Source of the DNA: an uncultured Lachnospiraceae bacterium
GTDB lineage: Bacteria; Bacillota; Clostridia; Lachnospirales; Lachnospiraceae
Direction of reading: 5' to 3'
NCBI GenBank assembly: GCA_902493385.1
Contig: CABUPO010000011.1
Location: 1-64,000, forward strand
Length of the DNA: 64,000 bases
Part shown: one piece after another, positions 15,859 through 23,562 of the stretch
Layout: each line of letters opens with the position of its first letter
Numbering within the stretch: the first letter of the stretch is position 1
The notes under the pieces: generated by a model
The model's database searches: none
Told to the model about the DNA's origin: nothing
Seen by the model: only the letters and a program-made list of their open reading frames with translations
Translations under genes and position numbers: made by a program

Positions 15859-17298
15859 TCATTCTGTAGCTGTGAAAAGCTGTATATCGTTTCTTGTTTT
15901 ACAGGCTGCAATAATTTCAGGTCTGCTGCTGTGTACAGCTATTCTTGAATTATTGTCAAATAATACAGAGACTCGTTTTGTGAATAATTTATTTCCGTAA
16001 AGTTCCTCAATTTCAAAAGTTGCATGATATTTGTTGACTAATTCATATGTTGTCATAAGACCAATGCCGCTGCCGCCGGTATTTTTGTGCGTCGTATGAC
16101 GTCTTTTGCCAAGATTTGCGATAACGCCGGCGTCAAAGTCAGCGCCGCTGTCATATATGTCGAAGAACGCCGTACCTTCTCTGTAACCAATTATAAGAAG
16201 GATGCTCTTTGTTGAAGAGTTGGAAGTTGCAATAATTGCATTTTCACCAAGGTCGGCAATCATTGTATTCAAGTCATATGTATCTACGGCGTCTGTTACC
16301 ATATAAGGTATGTCGCCTGTAATTGAAATGTCAAAGGCGATTGATTCCTTAGCAGCGCGTTTATACAGATAACTGATAATCATATCTGTTGAGTATACGC
16401 CTGTTTTAGGCAGGACTTTTGTGTTCTGTTCATAGTCGGTCAGACATTCTTTGCGTTCATCTTCAAGATGAGTAATCTCAGTAAGAAGTTTTTGCAGTTC
16501 AGCGTTATTTTCACTGTTATTTTTAGACTGTTCACTTACCGCAAGTCTAAGTGCGGACAGAACTTTATTATCTTTATGGATTATTTTGGATAAATTCTCT
16601 ATCTCAGTTTTCTGTGTGTCTAACGTATCTTCCAAAATCTTGATATTTCTTTCGTATACCTTATTTATATACTTGTCGGAAATACGCTTTCTCCACCAAA
16701 GAAGAATTGTAAGACCGAACATAATTATGAAAAAGAATAATATTGTGATTACCATTACAGTGTTTTTATATTCATAGATTAATGATGTGGCGAGCATTAA
16801 AAGAACAGTTACATATATTATTGTATCAGTTTTGTATTTTCTTTCTATATCAGGAATGCCGTTCTTAAATCTTTTTATTTTAAACAGAACAATGCTGAGC
16901 GTATTTTGCAATACTCCGATTAAAATGATTCCAACAATATCTAAAATAAGTACATTATCAATACTGAAGTACAGTATGCTTGACATTGGTATGAGCAAAA
17001 GTACAGATAGTGCGTTTAGAAAATAACTAATTCCTATAGAAATCGTTGTTATTACTAATGACAAGATATAATCTTTTTTGTATAAAATATGACAATAAAT
17101 ACTAATTAGTATTACACATGATGCAATAGTTAATATTGGCATATGCAATCTAATCAAAGTAATTATGAAAGAGATAATTACTGCACATGGAAATATAATA
17201 AGTTCTGTTTTGGTATTTTTTCTGATATTTAATAGTTTCTTATATACATATATACAGCAAAAGACAGTGAAAATATATTTAAGTATAGTTTGCAGCAT
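15859..17298 (-). CDS. GHKL-domain sensor histidine kinase (AgrC-like architecture)
   Basis: A 479-residue protein with six to seven N-terminal membrane helices (residues 1-205), a coiled-coil dimerisation region with HKDNK as the probable phospho-acceptor site, and a GHKL ATPase: N box DLGENAI, G1 DSGADFD, G2 TGGSGIGL. This is the build of AgrC-type peptide receptors, where the membrane part senses a small peptide. A 25-residue tail follows the ATPase. GAGGTG lies 6 bp before ATG 17298; GTG 17307 is in frame but would overlap the site. It follows the response regulator gene on the same strand, with a gap carrying an opposite-strand small ORF. Confidence 0.85.
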   Translation of the reverse strand: MLQTILKYIFTVFCCIYVYKKLLNIRKNTKTELIIFPCAVIISFIITLIRLHMPILTIASCVILISIYCHILYKKDYILSLVITTISIGISYFLNALSVLLLIPMSSILYFSIDNVLILDIVGIILIGVLQNTLSIVLFKIKRFKNGIPDIERKYKTDTIIYVTVLLMLATSLIYEYKNTVMVITILFFFIIMFGLTILLWWRKRISDKYINKVYERNIKILEDTLDTQKTEIENLSKIIHKDNKVLSALRLAVSEQSKNNSENNAELQKLLTEITHLEDERKECLTDYEQNTKVLPKTGVYSTDMIISYLYKRAAKESIAFDISITGDIPYMVTDAVDTYDLNTMIADLGENAIIATSNSSTKSILLIIGYREGTAFFDIYDSGADFDAGVIANLGKRRHTTHKNTGGSGIGLMTTYELVNKYHATFEIEELYGNKLFTKRVSVLFDNNSRIAVHSSRPEIIAACKTRNDIQLFTATE

Positions 17299-17326
17299 TT
17301 TTTGCACCTCATTTCTATAACAGCTG

Positions 17327-17355
17327 TTGTGACAAAAACCAACAAAAAGTATATG
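17327..17355 (+). promoter_or_regulatory. Putative promoter of the 14-codon ORF
   Basis: TTGTGA (17327-17332), 17-bp spacer, TATATG (17350-17355). Read on the minus strand, the -35 area contains TTTTGTCACAA, which matches six of seven bases of the Spo0A box core TGTCRAA. The neighbouring regulator has a Spo0A-type DNA-binding domain, so it could bind here. By-eye call. Confidence 0.4.
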
Positions 17356-17376
17356 TCATGTACCAATATATTAAAT

Positions 17377-17413
17377 ACCTTATGTTTTCTAAAATAAAGA
17401 AAAAACATAAGGT
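17377..17413 (+). promoter_or_regulatory. Inverted repeat sequestering the ribosome site of the small ORF
   Basis: A 12-bp perfect inverted repeat (ACCTTATGTTTT at 17377-17388 and its complement at 17402-17413) with a 13-base loop. The right arm contains the AAGG of the AAGGTGGTG ribosome site for the ORF at 17423. In RNA this would form a stem that can hide the site, suggesting translational control. Confidence 0.55.
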
Positions 17414-17422
17414 GGTGATGAC

Positions 17423-17467
17423 ATGAAAGGCTATTGGGCATGGCTTATGAAACTTTTTGCCTATTAA
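17423..17467 (+). CDS. 14-residue aromatic peptide, candidate signal
   Basis: The ORF reads MKGYWAWLMKLFAY and stop. GGTGGTG at 17411-17417 is 5 bp before the ATG, as strong a site as any gene nearby. It has its own candidate promoter and a terminator hairpin, so it makes a separate transcript of roughly 230 bases running opposite to the kinase and regulator genes. The peptide is short, hydrophobic and cationic with two Trp and two Tyr, like some unprocessed peptide pheromones. It has no Cys and no export signal, so it is not an AgrD-type thiolactone precursor. A signal for the adjacent kinase is inference. Confidence 0.5.
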   Translation: MKGYWAWLMKLFAY

Positions 17468-17532
17468 TCACCTTTTATTATTTAACTTAATATTTTCTTA
17501 GGTACTGATTCTTTTATATAGATTTGGTACAG

Positions 17533-17592
17533 GCAGATGCCATGTGTTCGCATATACCCGTGTTCTGGCGTTCACATAGGCATCTGCTTTTT
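17533..17592 (+). terminator. Terminator of the small-ORF transcript
   Basis: GCAGATGCC (17533-17541) pairs with GGCATCTGC (17579-17587); ATGTG and CACAT extend the stem with a one-base bulge. Five T residues follow at 17588-17592. The T-run is on the + side only, so it stops the + transcript and not the kinase-regulator transcript, whose regulator stop codon begins right at its edge. Confidence 0.75.
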
Positions 17593-18376
17593 AATATTCA
17601 TTTTTCAGTTTGTTTGCATAGTAGCTTATAAATTCTGTGATTGTAGGAACACCGCGTGTAGGATTAATCCTTGCGGTATAATAGAAAAGTAATTCTTCGA
17701 TGTTGCCAGTTCTCCATGCTCTGTTAATAGCATTCTGCATGGCTCTTTCAACGCTTGCGTCAGTTTTTCCATATTTTTGTGCAATAATTGCATTAATATT
17801 CTGCGTTGGCTGTTTAAGCATAATTAGAATTGCGTCGATAAGATATGAATATCCAATCGCCTTAGGACTTATGCCGACATTGTTCAATTCATTCATAATA
17901 CGGGTAGTTATTCTTCTGCGGCGCTGTTCCTGAGTTTCCGGAGCGCTTTTCTTTTCGGCAGAAGATATATTAGCCGCTTTAATCATAGGCGTCATAATGT
18001 GCAGAAATTCCAAAACGCCGCTTACCGAATAGTTGTCCTGATGTTTAGACATTATGAAATCTGCGCCGAGAGTACGCGCGGATTCATATGTAAATTTACT
18101 TGAATTGTTTGTTGTTATCAGCATATACGGACGTTTTCTCAGTGAGAGGTTTTTCATGTTGTTGAGAACATGAAGACCGCTTCCGCTGCCATGATGAAGT
18201 TCAAGGTCTAATATAACGACATCAGGCTGTGTATCTTTGATGTACTCCAATGCCTTTGATGCATTATTAGTGACACCAATTAAAATAAGTTCTTCAGTAT
18301 CATAAATCAGTTCCGCAAATTCGGTACAGGTTTCAGGGTCGTCTTCAACTAATAATATTTCGAGCTTGTCTTTCAT
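17591..18376 (-). CDS. Response regulator with Spo0A-type DNA-binding domain
   Basis: A 261-residue protein. Residues 5-120 are a receiver domain: EILLVEDDPE (acidic pocket), VVILDLELHHGSG (phospho-Asp), and a late Lys in MSKHQ. Residues about 150-258 match the Spo0A C-terminal domain: IGYSYLIDAILIML, YGKTDASVERAMQNAINRAWRTGNIE and PTITEFISYYANKL. It is not Spo0A itself: the receiver diverges and it is encoded beside its own GHKL kinase. It should bind 0A-box-like sites. The ATG at 18376 follows AAGGATG by 8 bp. The promoter is at 18410-18438. Confidence 0.85.
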   Translation of the reverse strand: MKDKLEILLVEDDPETCTEFAELIYDTEELILIGVTNNASKALEYIKDTQPDVVILDLELHHGSGSGLHVLNNMKNLSLRKRPYMLITTNNSSKFTYESARTLGADFIMSKHQDNYSVSGVLEFLHIMTPMIKAANISSAEKKSAPETQEQRRRRITTRIMNELNNVGISPKAIGYSYLIDAILIMLKQPTQNINAIIAQKYGKTDASVERAMQNAINRAWRTGNIEELLFYYTARINPTRGVPTITEFISYYANKLKNEY

Positions 18377-18409
18377 GGTAATCACATCCTTTTTTGGTGG
18401 CTTTTTACA

Positions 18410-18438
18410 AGTATATAATAATTTTGGACACAAAACAA
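18410..18438 (-). promoter_or_regulatory. Promoter of the response regulator
   Basis: On the minus strand TTGTTT (18438-18433), 17-bp spacer, TATACT (18415-18410), about 35 bp before the start codon. Confidence 0.5.
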
Positions 18439-18484
18439 CATAAACCAATTATAACCAACATGTTTTTGATAATGTATAATTGTA

Positions 18485-18513
18485 TTGAATATAAAATACA
18501 AATAATGTATAAT
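18485..18513 (+). promoter_or_regulatory. Promoter of the M15 peptidase gene
   Basis: TTGAAT (18485-18490), 17-bp spacer, TATAAT (18508-18513). The -35 region lies within an inverted repeat TTGTATT...AATACAA, a possible operator. Confidence 0.5.
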
Positions 18514-18557
18514 TTGCTCAAATAATATATTATTAATATCTTAGGGGTTGTGGCTTA

Positions 18558-19313
18558 ATGAATAGCGTGAATAATGTACATAAAGAGAATATATTATATA
18601 CTTTGCGAATAAGCATAAAAGTGATAATGATTATTTTTATTGTGGTTATGTTTGGAAATCATAATGTTAGCGCAAAGACACTATATAAAGAAGGATTTTC
18701 ATATTCTAAGATTAACAAAAGCATTAAAGAGCGTATTAACGGCGTTTCTTACCATAAGAACAGATATATTTCGTACAGTGACCTGAGGTATGTACAGGTA
18801 AGATATTATAATTACAAAGGCAAAGAAAAAACAGGAGAGATGATTGTCAATAAAGCGATTGCTTCTGATGTTGTAAATGTGTTTTATGAGCTGTATAAAA
18901 TAAAATATCCAATACGGAGAATCAGGCTTGTTGATGAGTATGGTGCAGACGACAACAAATCTATGAGCGCTGATAATACCTCATGCTTTAACTACAGAGA
19001 GATTGCCGGGTCGGGCGGAAGTCTTTCTATGCACGGACTTGGTCTTGCAATAGATATTAATCCCAGGATTAATCCGTGTGTCGGCGGAGCGCACGGTATA
19101 GTTCCTGATAATGGAAAAGCTTATGCCGAGAGGAATATAAAGAAATGTAAGGGTAAATATAAGGCGTACATGATTCATAAAAATGACGCGGCATATAATA
19201 TCTTTAAAAAATACGGTTTTTCATGGGGCGGCAGCTGGAATAAAATGAAGGATTACCAGCACTTTTATAAGATTCCCCAAAAATACAAAAGTATTTCAAA
19301 ATATGAGTGGTAG
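18558..19313 (+). CDS. Secreted M15-family D-Ala-D-Ala carboxypeptidase-like protein
   Basis: A 251-residue protein with an N-terminal hydrophobic segment (residues 15-36) ending near VSA-K, so exported or membrane-anchored. The C-terminal domain has SMHGLGLAIDIN (the S-x-H-x(6)-D zinc site) and WGGSWNKMKDYQHF with the final His ligand, as in VanY/M15_4 peptidases that trim peptidoglycan stem peptides. It stands alone behind its own promoter, next to the kinase-regulator pair transcribed the other way, and may be a target of that pair (inference). Confidence 0.85.
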   Translation: MNSVNNVHKENILYTLRISIKVIMIIFIVVMFGNHNVSAKTLYKEGFSYSKINKSIKERINGVSYHKNRYISYSDLRYVQVRYYNYKGKEKTGEMIVNKAIASDVVNVFYELYKIKYPIRRIRLVDEYGADDNKSMSADNTSCFNYREIAGSGGSLSMHGLGLAIDINPRINPCVGGAHGIVPDNGKAYAERNIKKCKGKYKAYMIHKNDAAYNIFKKYGFSWGGSWNKMKDYQHFYKIPQKYKSISKYEW

Positions 19314-19337
19314 AAGGCTGTAATAGTATTAAAACAC

Positions 19338-19366
19338 TTGACATAATTAAGATTGCTACTTACAAT
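19338..19366 (+). promoter_or_regulatory. Strong promoter of the sulfhydrylase gene
   Basis: A perfect TTGACA (19338-19343), 17-bp spacer, TACAAT (19361-19366). AAGATTG and CAATCTT form a 7-bp inverted repeat overlapping the -10 box, a possible operator; no S-box or T-box leader is present. Confidence 0.65.
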
Positions 19367-19416
19367 CTTATTGGTAGGATTTAAGCAAAATAAATACAAT
19401 TTAAGGAGATATACAT

Positions 19417-20694
19417 ATGCAGACAGGACTGGAAACAAAATGTATTCACGAAGGATGGCAGCCTAAGTCCGGTGAATCAAGACAATTACCTATTATTCAA
19501 AGTACGACATTTCCTTATGCGACAAGTGACGAGATGGGGCAGCTTTTTGATTTGGAGGCTTCAGGATATTTTTATACAAGGCTTCAGAATCCGACTAACG
19601 ACGCTGTTGCGGCAAAGATTTGTGCATTAGAGGGCGGAGTGGCGGCAATGCTTACTTCATCAGGCCAGGCAGCTAACTTTTTTGCTGTATTTAATATATG
19701 CGAGAGCGGAGACCACTTTATAGCATCGTCAACAATATACGGGGGAACATATAATTTGTTCGGAGTAACGATGAAGAAGATGGGTATTGAGTGTACTTTT
19801 GTAGATCAGACGCTTCCACGCTCCGAGCTTGAAAAATATATCAGGCCTAATACAAAGTGTATTTTTGGCGAAACGATAACCAATCCGGTTGTTAAAGTGC
19901 TTGATTTTGAAAAGTTTGCGGATTTGGCTCATTCGCACGGCATTCCTCTTATTGTTGATAATACATTTGCAACGCCGATTAACTGCAGGCCGTTTGAGTA
20001 TGGAGCAGATATTGTTACTCATTCCACGACCAAATATATGGACGGTCATGGTGTAAGCGTAGGCGGCTGTATTGTTGACAGCGGTAATTTTGATTTTGCG
20101 GCACATGCAGACAAGTTTCCGGGACTTACAACACCTGATGAGTCCTATCACGGAATAGTATATACGGAGAAGTTTGGAAAAGGCGCGTATATTACTAAAG
20201 CAACTGCACAGCTTATGAGAGACCTTGGTTCTATCCAGGCGCCACAGAACGCATTTTATCTTAATCTTGGACTTGAGACGCTTCATTTGAGAATGCAGAG
20301 ACATTGCGAGAATGCTCTTGAGGTGGCAAAGTATCTTAAGAATCATGAAAAGGTTGCATGGGTTCATTATCCTGAGCTTGAGGGTGATGATAATTATGAG
20401 CTTGCAAAGAAATATTTAAAGAACGGTTCGTGCGGTGTTCTCGCTTTTGGATTAAAAGGAGGAAGAGAGCAGTCTATCAAATTTATGGATTCGCTTCATT
20501 TTGCAAGCATTGCAACGCATGTGGCAGACAGTAAAACATGCCTTCTGCACCCTGCAAGCCATACGCACAGACAGCTTACGGACGAGCAGCTGAAAGAAGC
20601 GGGCATTCCATCCGACCTTATAAGATTTTCCGTAGGTATTGAAAATGTTAATGACATTATTGCAGATATTGAGCAGGCGTTGGAGAATCTTTAA
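19417..20694 (+). CDS. metY: O-acetylhomoserine sulfhydrylase (aminocarboxypropyltransferase)
   Basis: A 425-residue fold-type I PLP enzyme of the Cys/Met metabolism family. It has ETKCIHEG at the N-terminus, YTRLQNPTND, SGQAA for phosphate binding, VDNTFATP and the Schiff-base Lys in THSTTKYMDGHG. The length of about 425 with DLGSIQAPQNAFYLNLGLETL is typical of O-acetylhomoserine sulfhydrylase, longer than MetB/MetC. It makes homocysteine from O-acetylhomoserine and sulfide in the cytoplasm. AAGGAG precedes the ATG. The nitroreductase gene follows by 47 bp. Confidence 0.92.
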   Translation: MQTGLETKCIHEGWQPKSGESRQLPIIQSTTFPYATSDEMGQLFDLEASGYFYTRLQNPTNDAVAAKICALEGGVAAMLTSSGQAANFFAVFNICESGDHFIASSTIYGGTYNLFGVTMKKMGIECTFVDQTLPRSELEKYIRPNTKCIFGETITNPVVKVLDFEKFADLAHSHGIPLIVDNTFATPINCRPFEYGADIVTHSTTKYMDGHGVSVGGCIVDSGNFDFAAHADKFPGLTTPDESYHGIVYTEKFGKGAYITKATAQLMRDLGSIQAPQNAFYLNLGLETLHLRMQRHCENALEVAKYLKNHEKVAWVHYPELEGDDNYELAKKYLKNGSCGVLAFGLKGGREQSIKFMDSLHFASIATHVADSKTCLLHPASHTHRQLTDEQLKEAGIPSDLIRFSVGIENVNDIIADIEQALENL

Positions 20695-20741
20695 GCTTTT
20701 ATAAAAAGGACATCACTATCAAAATGGGAGGCGGCTTTATC

Positions 20742-21392
20742 ATGGACATACTGGAACTAATGAAACAGCGGCATAGTGTCCGCCAATACAAGGATATTGC
20801 GATTGACTCAGAACAGCGAGCTGTACTCAATGAATTGATTGAGGAAATCAACAATCAAGAGGGATTACATATTCAGATTTTTTATGATGAGCCACAATGC
20901 TTTGACTCTATGATGGCACATTATGGCAAATTTGCCGGAGTAAAAAATTATATTGCCCTTGTAGGTAAAAAATCCCCGAAACTTGATGAAACATTAGGAT
21001 ATTATGGTGAAAAAATTGTTATGAAAATACAGGAGCTTGGACTCAACAGCTGTTGGGTGGCAATGACTCATGGCAAAAGCAAAGCAGATATTCTCAAGGG
21101 AGAAAAACAAAGATGTCTGATTGCATTCGGTTATGGAGAAACACAAGGCGTACCTCATAAAAACAAATCATTGCAGGCAGTCTGCAATTATACGGCAGAT
21201 ATGCCGGAATGGTTTTTGAATGGTATGGAAGCTGCACTTCTTGCTCCGACTGCGATGAATCAACAGAAATTTTTCCTTGAATTATCTTCTGACAGTAAAA
21301 TCAACGCAGTGTGTGGTAAGGGCTTTTATACAAAACTGGATCTGGGAATTGTAAAATATCATTTTGAAGCAGTTTCCGGCAGAAAATTATAA
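20742..21392 (+). CDS. Nitroreductase family protein
   Basis: A 216-residue flavin-dependent nitroreductase-like protein. It opens ILELMKQRHSVRQYKD, the usual FMN-binding start, and later has LGLNSCWVAM and GMEAALLAPTAMNQQKFFL; it resembles the TM1586-type subgroup. It would reduce a small quinone, nitro or enone compound with NAD(P)H; the natural substrate is unknown. GGGAGG at 20726-20731 sets the ATG at 20742 rather than an in-frame ATG at 20724 that overlaps the site. Probably cotranscribed with metY. A strong terminator follows. Confidence 0.85.
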   Translation: MDILELMKQRHSVRQYKDIAIDSEQRAVLNELIEEINNQEGLHIQIFYDEPQCFDSMMAHYGKFAGVKNYIALVGKKSPKLDETLGYYGEKIVMKIQELGLNSCWVAMTHGKSKADILKGEKQRCLIAFGYGETQGVPHKNKSLQAVCNYTADMPEWFLNGMEAALLAPTAMNQQKFFLELSSDSKINAVCGKGFYTKLDLGIVKYHFEAVSGRKL

Positions 21393-21443
21393 TCCCCAAA
21401 CACTGTTACCAAACAGAAAAATCTCTGAAAGTCAAATTAATAA

Positions 21444-21484
21444 AAAAAGCTGTTTTGAGATTATTCATCCCAAAACAGCTTTTT
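21444..21484. terminator. Bidirectional terminator
   Basis: AAAAAGCTGTTTTG (21444-21457) and its exact complement (21471-21484) form a 14-bp stem. The A-run before and the T-run after make it work both for the nitroreductase gene and for the convergent TM2 gene, whose stop is 3 bp away. Confidence 0.9.
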
Positions 21485-21486
21485 AC

Positions 21487-21879
21487 TTAATCTCTTAACG
21501 GAACGCCGTTAGCATCTTTATTGATAGAACCGCACAATATAAGTATTCCCTCAATAAGTCCCCATATAGCGCCGATTCCAAAACAGAAAGATAAGCAAAT
21601 CTGTGCAATTGCTTTTCCCGTATATCCAAGATAGAAGTTATGTACTCCTAAACCGCCTAAGAATATCCCGAATAATCCTGCTGCTAATTTGGATTTCTGT
21701 AATTCGGGTGATATTGTTGGTGTAAGAGCGCATCCGCATTTAAGACATACAGCCGCATTAGGCGCGGTAGGATTGCCGCAGTTAGGACAAAAAGAAGCTC
21801 CCATTCCTTTTGATACGCCGCATTTTATGCAGACAGCTGCATTTGGGTCCATTTCGTTGCCGCAGTTTTTACAGAACAT
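21487..21879 (-). CDS. Double zinc-ribbon TM2-domain protein
   Basis: A 130-residue protein. Two zinc ribbons lie at residues 1-50: FCKNCG with CIKCG, and FCPNCG with CLKCG. A TM2 domain follows at residues 60-125: KLAAGLFGIFLGGLGVHNFYLG, with two membrane helices and an inner turn containing the D/N-F-Y-L-G motif. Function of this common architecture is unknown. GGGGGAAT precedes the ATG on the minus strand. Confidence 0.9.
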   Translation of the reverse strand: MFCKNCGNEMDPNAAVCIKCGVSKGMGASFCPNCGNPTAPNAAVCLKCGCALTPTISPELQKSKLAAGLFGIFLGGLGVHNFYLGYTGKAIAQICLSFCFGIGAIWGLIEGILILCGSINKDANGVPLRD

Positions 21880-21904
21880 AATACATATTCCCCCTTATTA
21901 TTAG

Positions 21905-22270
21905 TCAGTTAATAATCAAATTATTCAATAGCCTCACAATATAACATACTGCAAAACCAATTAGAATTATAAAAAGGATAATATTATTAAAAAGCCTGTT
22001 TTTAAATATTCTCCCATCCATAATAATATATAAAATTACAACCGACATGCAATATACCATAGGATGATATTGTAATGCTTTATAAAAATCCAAATCAATT
22101 AATGAACGCAGGGCTCTGGTCATACCGCATCCCGGACAGGGAATGTTAAATAATTCCATAAAAATACACGGAACATTATAGCGGCTAAGAAGCAAATACA
22201 GCCCCAAAATCAATAAAATACACAGAATTTTTATAACTGTCTTATTTGATTTTATTACTGATATATTCAT
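21905..22270 (-). CDS. DUF2752 membrane protein
   Basis: A 121-residue protein with three membrane helices and the family signature CPGCGMTRA between helix 1 and 2, plus a YHPM motif. DUF2752 has no known function. A promoter-like TTGACG-17-TATCAT lies at 22306-22278 and its -10 ends 8 bp before ATG 22270, with no ribosome site between; this would give a leaderless message. A TTG at 22306 in the same frame is an alternative start but lies within the -35 box. Confidence 0.8.
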   Translation of the reverse strand: MNISVIKSNKTVIKILCILLILGLYLLLSRYNVPCIFMELFNIPCPGCGMTRALRSLIDLDFYKALQYHPMVYCMSVVILYIIMDGRIFKNRLFNNIILFIILIGFAVCYIVRLLNNLIIN

Positions 22271-22277
22271 ACATTTT

Positions 22278-22306
22278 ATGATATCATTAGAATATATATT
22301 CGTCAA
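22278..22306 (-). promoter_or_regulatory. Promoter of the DUF2752 gene, possibly leaderless
   Basis: On the minus strand TTGACG (22306-22301), 17-bp spacer, TATCAT (22283-22278). The expected transcription start falls within a base or two of the ATG at 22270. Confidence 0.45.
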
Positions 22307-22308
22307 GT

Positions 22309-22890
22309 CTACATAATATGATGGTCATAGACAGCTCGTTCGCCGCCGATGAATTTTGCTCTTGTGCGTGCTGCCGTGACAGCGGCGCTTCCTATCATTT
22401 TTACACTAAGCCTTATGGGAACCGCAACTTCCTTAAGATGCATTCCTATAAGAGTATTACCTATATCAATTCCGGCGTCAGCTTTTATATGTTCGACAAC
22501 TACCGCTTCGTCAATACTGTTATATACTTTTGCTGCAAATGAGCCGCCGGCTTGCGGACTTGGGATGACGTTTACGATTTCAGGGTTGAAGAGCGCCTTT
22601 TTTTCAATTACAATTGCCCTGTTCAAATGCTCGCAGCACTGGGCGGCGAGATATATGCCTTTTTCGCTGAGAACGGATTGAATGCCGTCATATATTGCTT
22701 CTGCAATCTGAGGACTTGAATATGTTCCAATATCGCCGCCTGCAGCTTCGCTTGATGAACAGCCGACAACAAGTATATTGCCAGAGGTAAGGCCGGCTTT
22801 TTCGCACAGCTCGTATACAGCGTCGTGCGCCTGGCTTCGTATAGTGTCTGTTTTATCGGCGCTGTATATTATATTGGAAAGGGTACTCAT
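22309..22890 (-). CDS. TIGR01440/UPF0340 family protein
   Basis: A 193-residue protein with VVGCSSSEAAGGDIG (residues 41-55) and CCEHLNRA, VNVIPSPQAGGSFA and the C-terminal KFIGGERAVYD that define TIGR01440 (YwlG). It is widespread in Firmicutes with no settled function. AAAGGATG lies about 9 bp before the ATG. The ECF S component gene ends 15 bp upstream on the same strand, so the two form an operon and may share a vitamin- or precursor-related role (inference). Confidence 0.9.
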   Translation of the reverse strand: MSTLSNIIYSADKTDTIRSQAHDAVYELCEKAGLTSGNILVVGCSSSEAAGGDIGTYSSPQIAEAIYDGIQSVLSEKGIYLAAQCCEHLNRAIVIEKKALFNPEIVNVIPSPQAGGSFAAKVYNSIDEAVVVEHIKADAGIDIGNTLIGMHLKEVAVPIRLSVKMIGSAAVTAARTRAKFIGGERAVYDHHIM

Positions 22891-22905
22891 CTATATACAC
22901 ATCCT

Positions 22906-23445
22906 TTATAGTTTGATAGCTTTAATAAGCTCGTGAAGAATTGTGCTTATTATTATTGCGGCAGCTCCCTGTACGACATTGCCGGGAATACCGTTTATTG
23001 CTCCCAGTCCTGCGCCAAGTATGAAAGCGGAAAAAGCAAAATATCCGAGAATCATAATTATCTCGCATATCAGAGCGCTTATTACAGACGCAATACGAGT
23101 CATGACGGATGATGTGCTGCCGGATAATATTTTATACAGATAAAATGCACATACAGCCATTACAGCCTTGATAATAAATGTAGCGGGTGCATAGTATGCA
23201 TATCCGGATAATATATCTGCAAGCATTGAACCGATTCCTGCTGCAAGTCCGCCGTATACAGGCCCGAGAAGGTATCCTGAAATAAGTACGATGCAGTCGC
23301 CCAGATTAATAAATCCATCGGTCGGAGTCGGTATCTGTATAACCATTGTCGCAATGCAGCATAGAGCTGCAAATAACGCTGTCATTGTAATCTTTACAGA
23401 CGAACGTGAATCAATAATAATATTTTTTGCTGATGTTTTTGCCAT
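22906..23445 (-). CDS. ECF transporter S component (substrate unknown)
   Basis: A 179-residue protein with five to six membrane helices. IPTPTDGFINLGDCIVLISG and the block LLGPVYGGLAAGIGSMLADI are typical of the PF07155 riboflavin/other S-component group. It would bind a vitamin or precursor and work with a shared EcfA/EcfT module; none is adjacent, so it is of the group II type. AGGAGGGC lies 8 bp before ATG 23445; longer in-frame readings to 23520 have no site. No riboswitch was seen upstream, so the ligand is open. Confidence 0.85.
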   Translation of the reverse strand: MAKTSAKNIIIDSRSSVKITMTALFAALCCIATMVIQIPTPTDGFINLGDCIVLISGYLLGPVYGGLAAGIGSMLADILSGYAYYAPATFIIKAVMAVCAFYLYKILSGSTSSVMTRIASVISALICEIIMILGYFAFSAFILGAGLGAINGIPGNVVQGAAAIIISTILHELIKAIKL

Positions 23446-23562
23446 AATAATATGCCCTCCTGTGTTTATTAATATGTTTTTTTCAGAATAGTTATAATAT
23501 GGCATTAATACAATAACCATTTTGTGACAAATTAATAAGACCAGATTGAGGAGGCATACATG

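Noticed and set aside
17229..17441. A 70-codon minus-strand frame ahead of the kinase as an AgrD-like precursor
   Set aside because: No ribosome site, no signal core with the expected Cys, and most of it overlaps the kinase gene in another frame.
17423..17467. Reading the 14-codon ORF as an aromatic amino-acid attenuator leader, given its Trp and Tyr codons
   Set aside because: No gene follows on the same strand before the terminator and none within 1 kb; an attenuator needs a downstream gene to control.
19729..20367. A 212-codon minus-strand frame inside the sulfhydrylase gene
   Set aside because: Shadow of a strongly conserved gene; no ribosome site and no protein family features.
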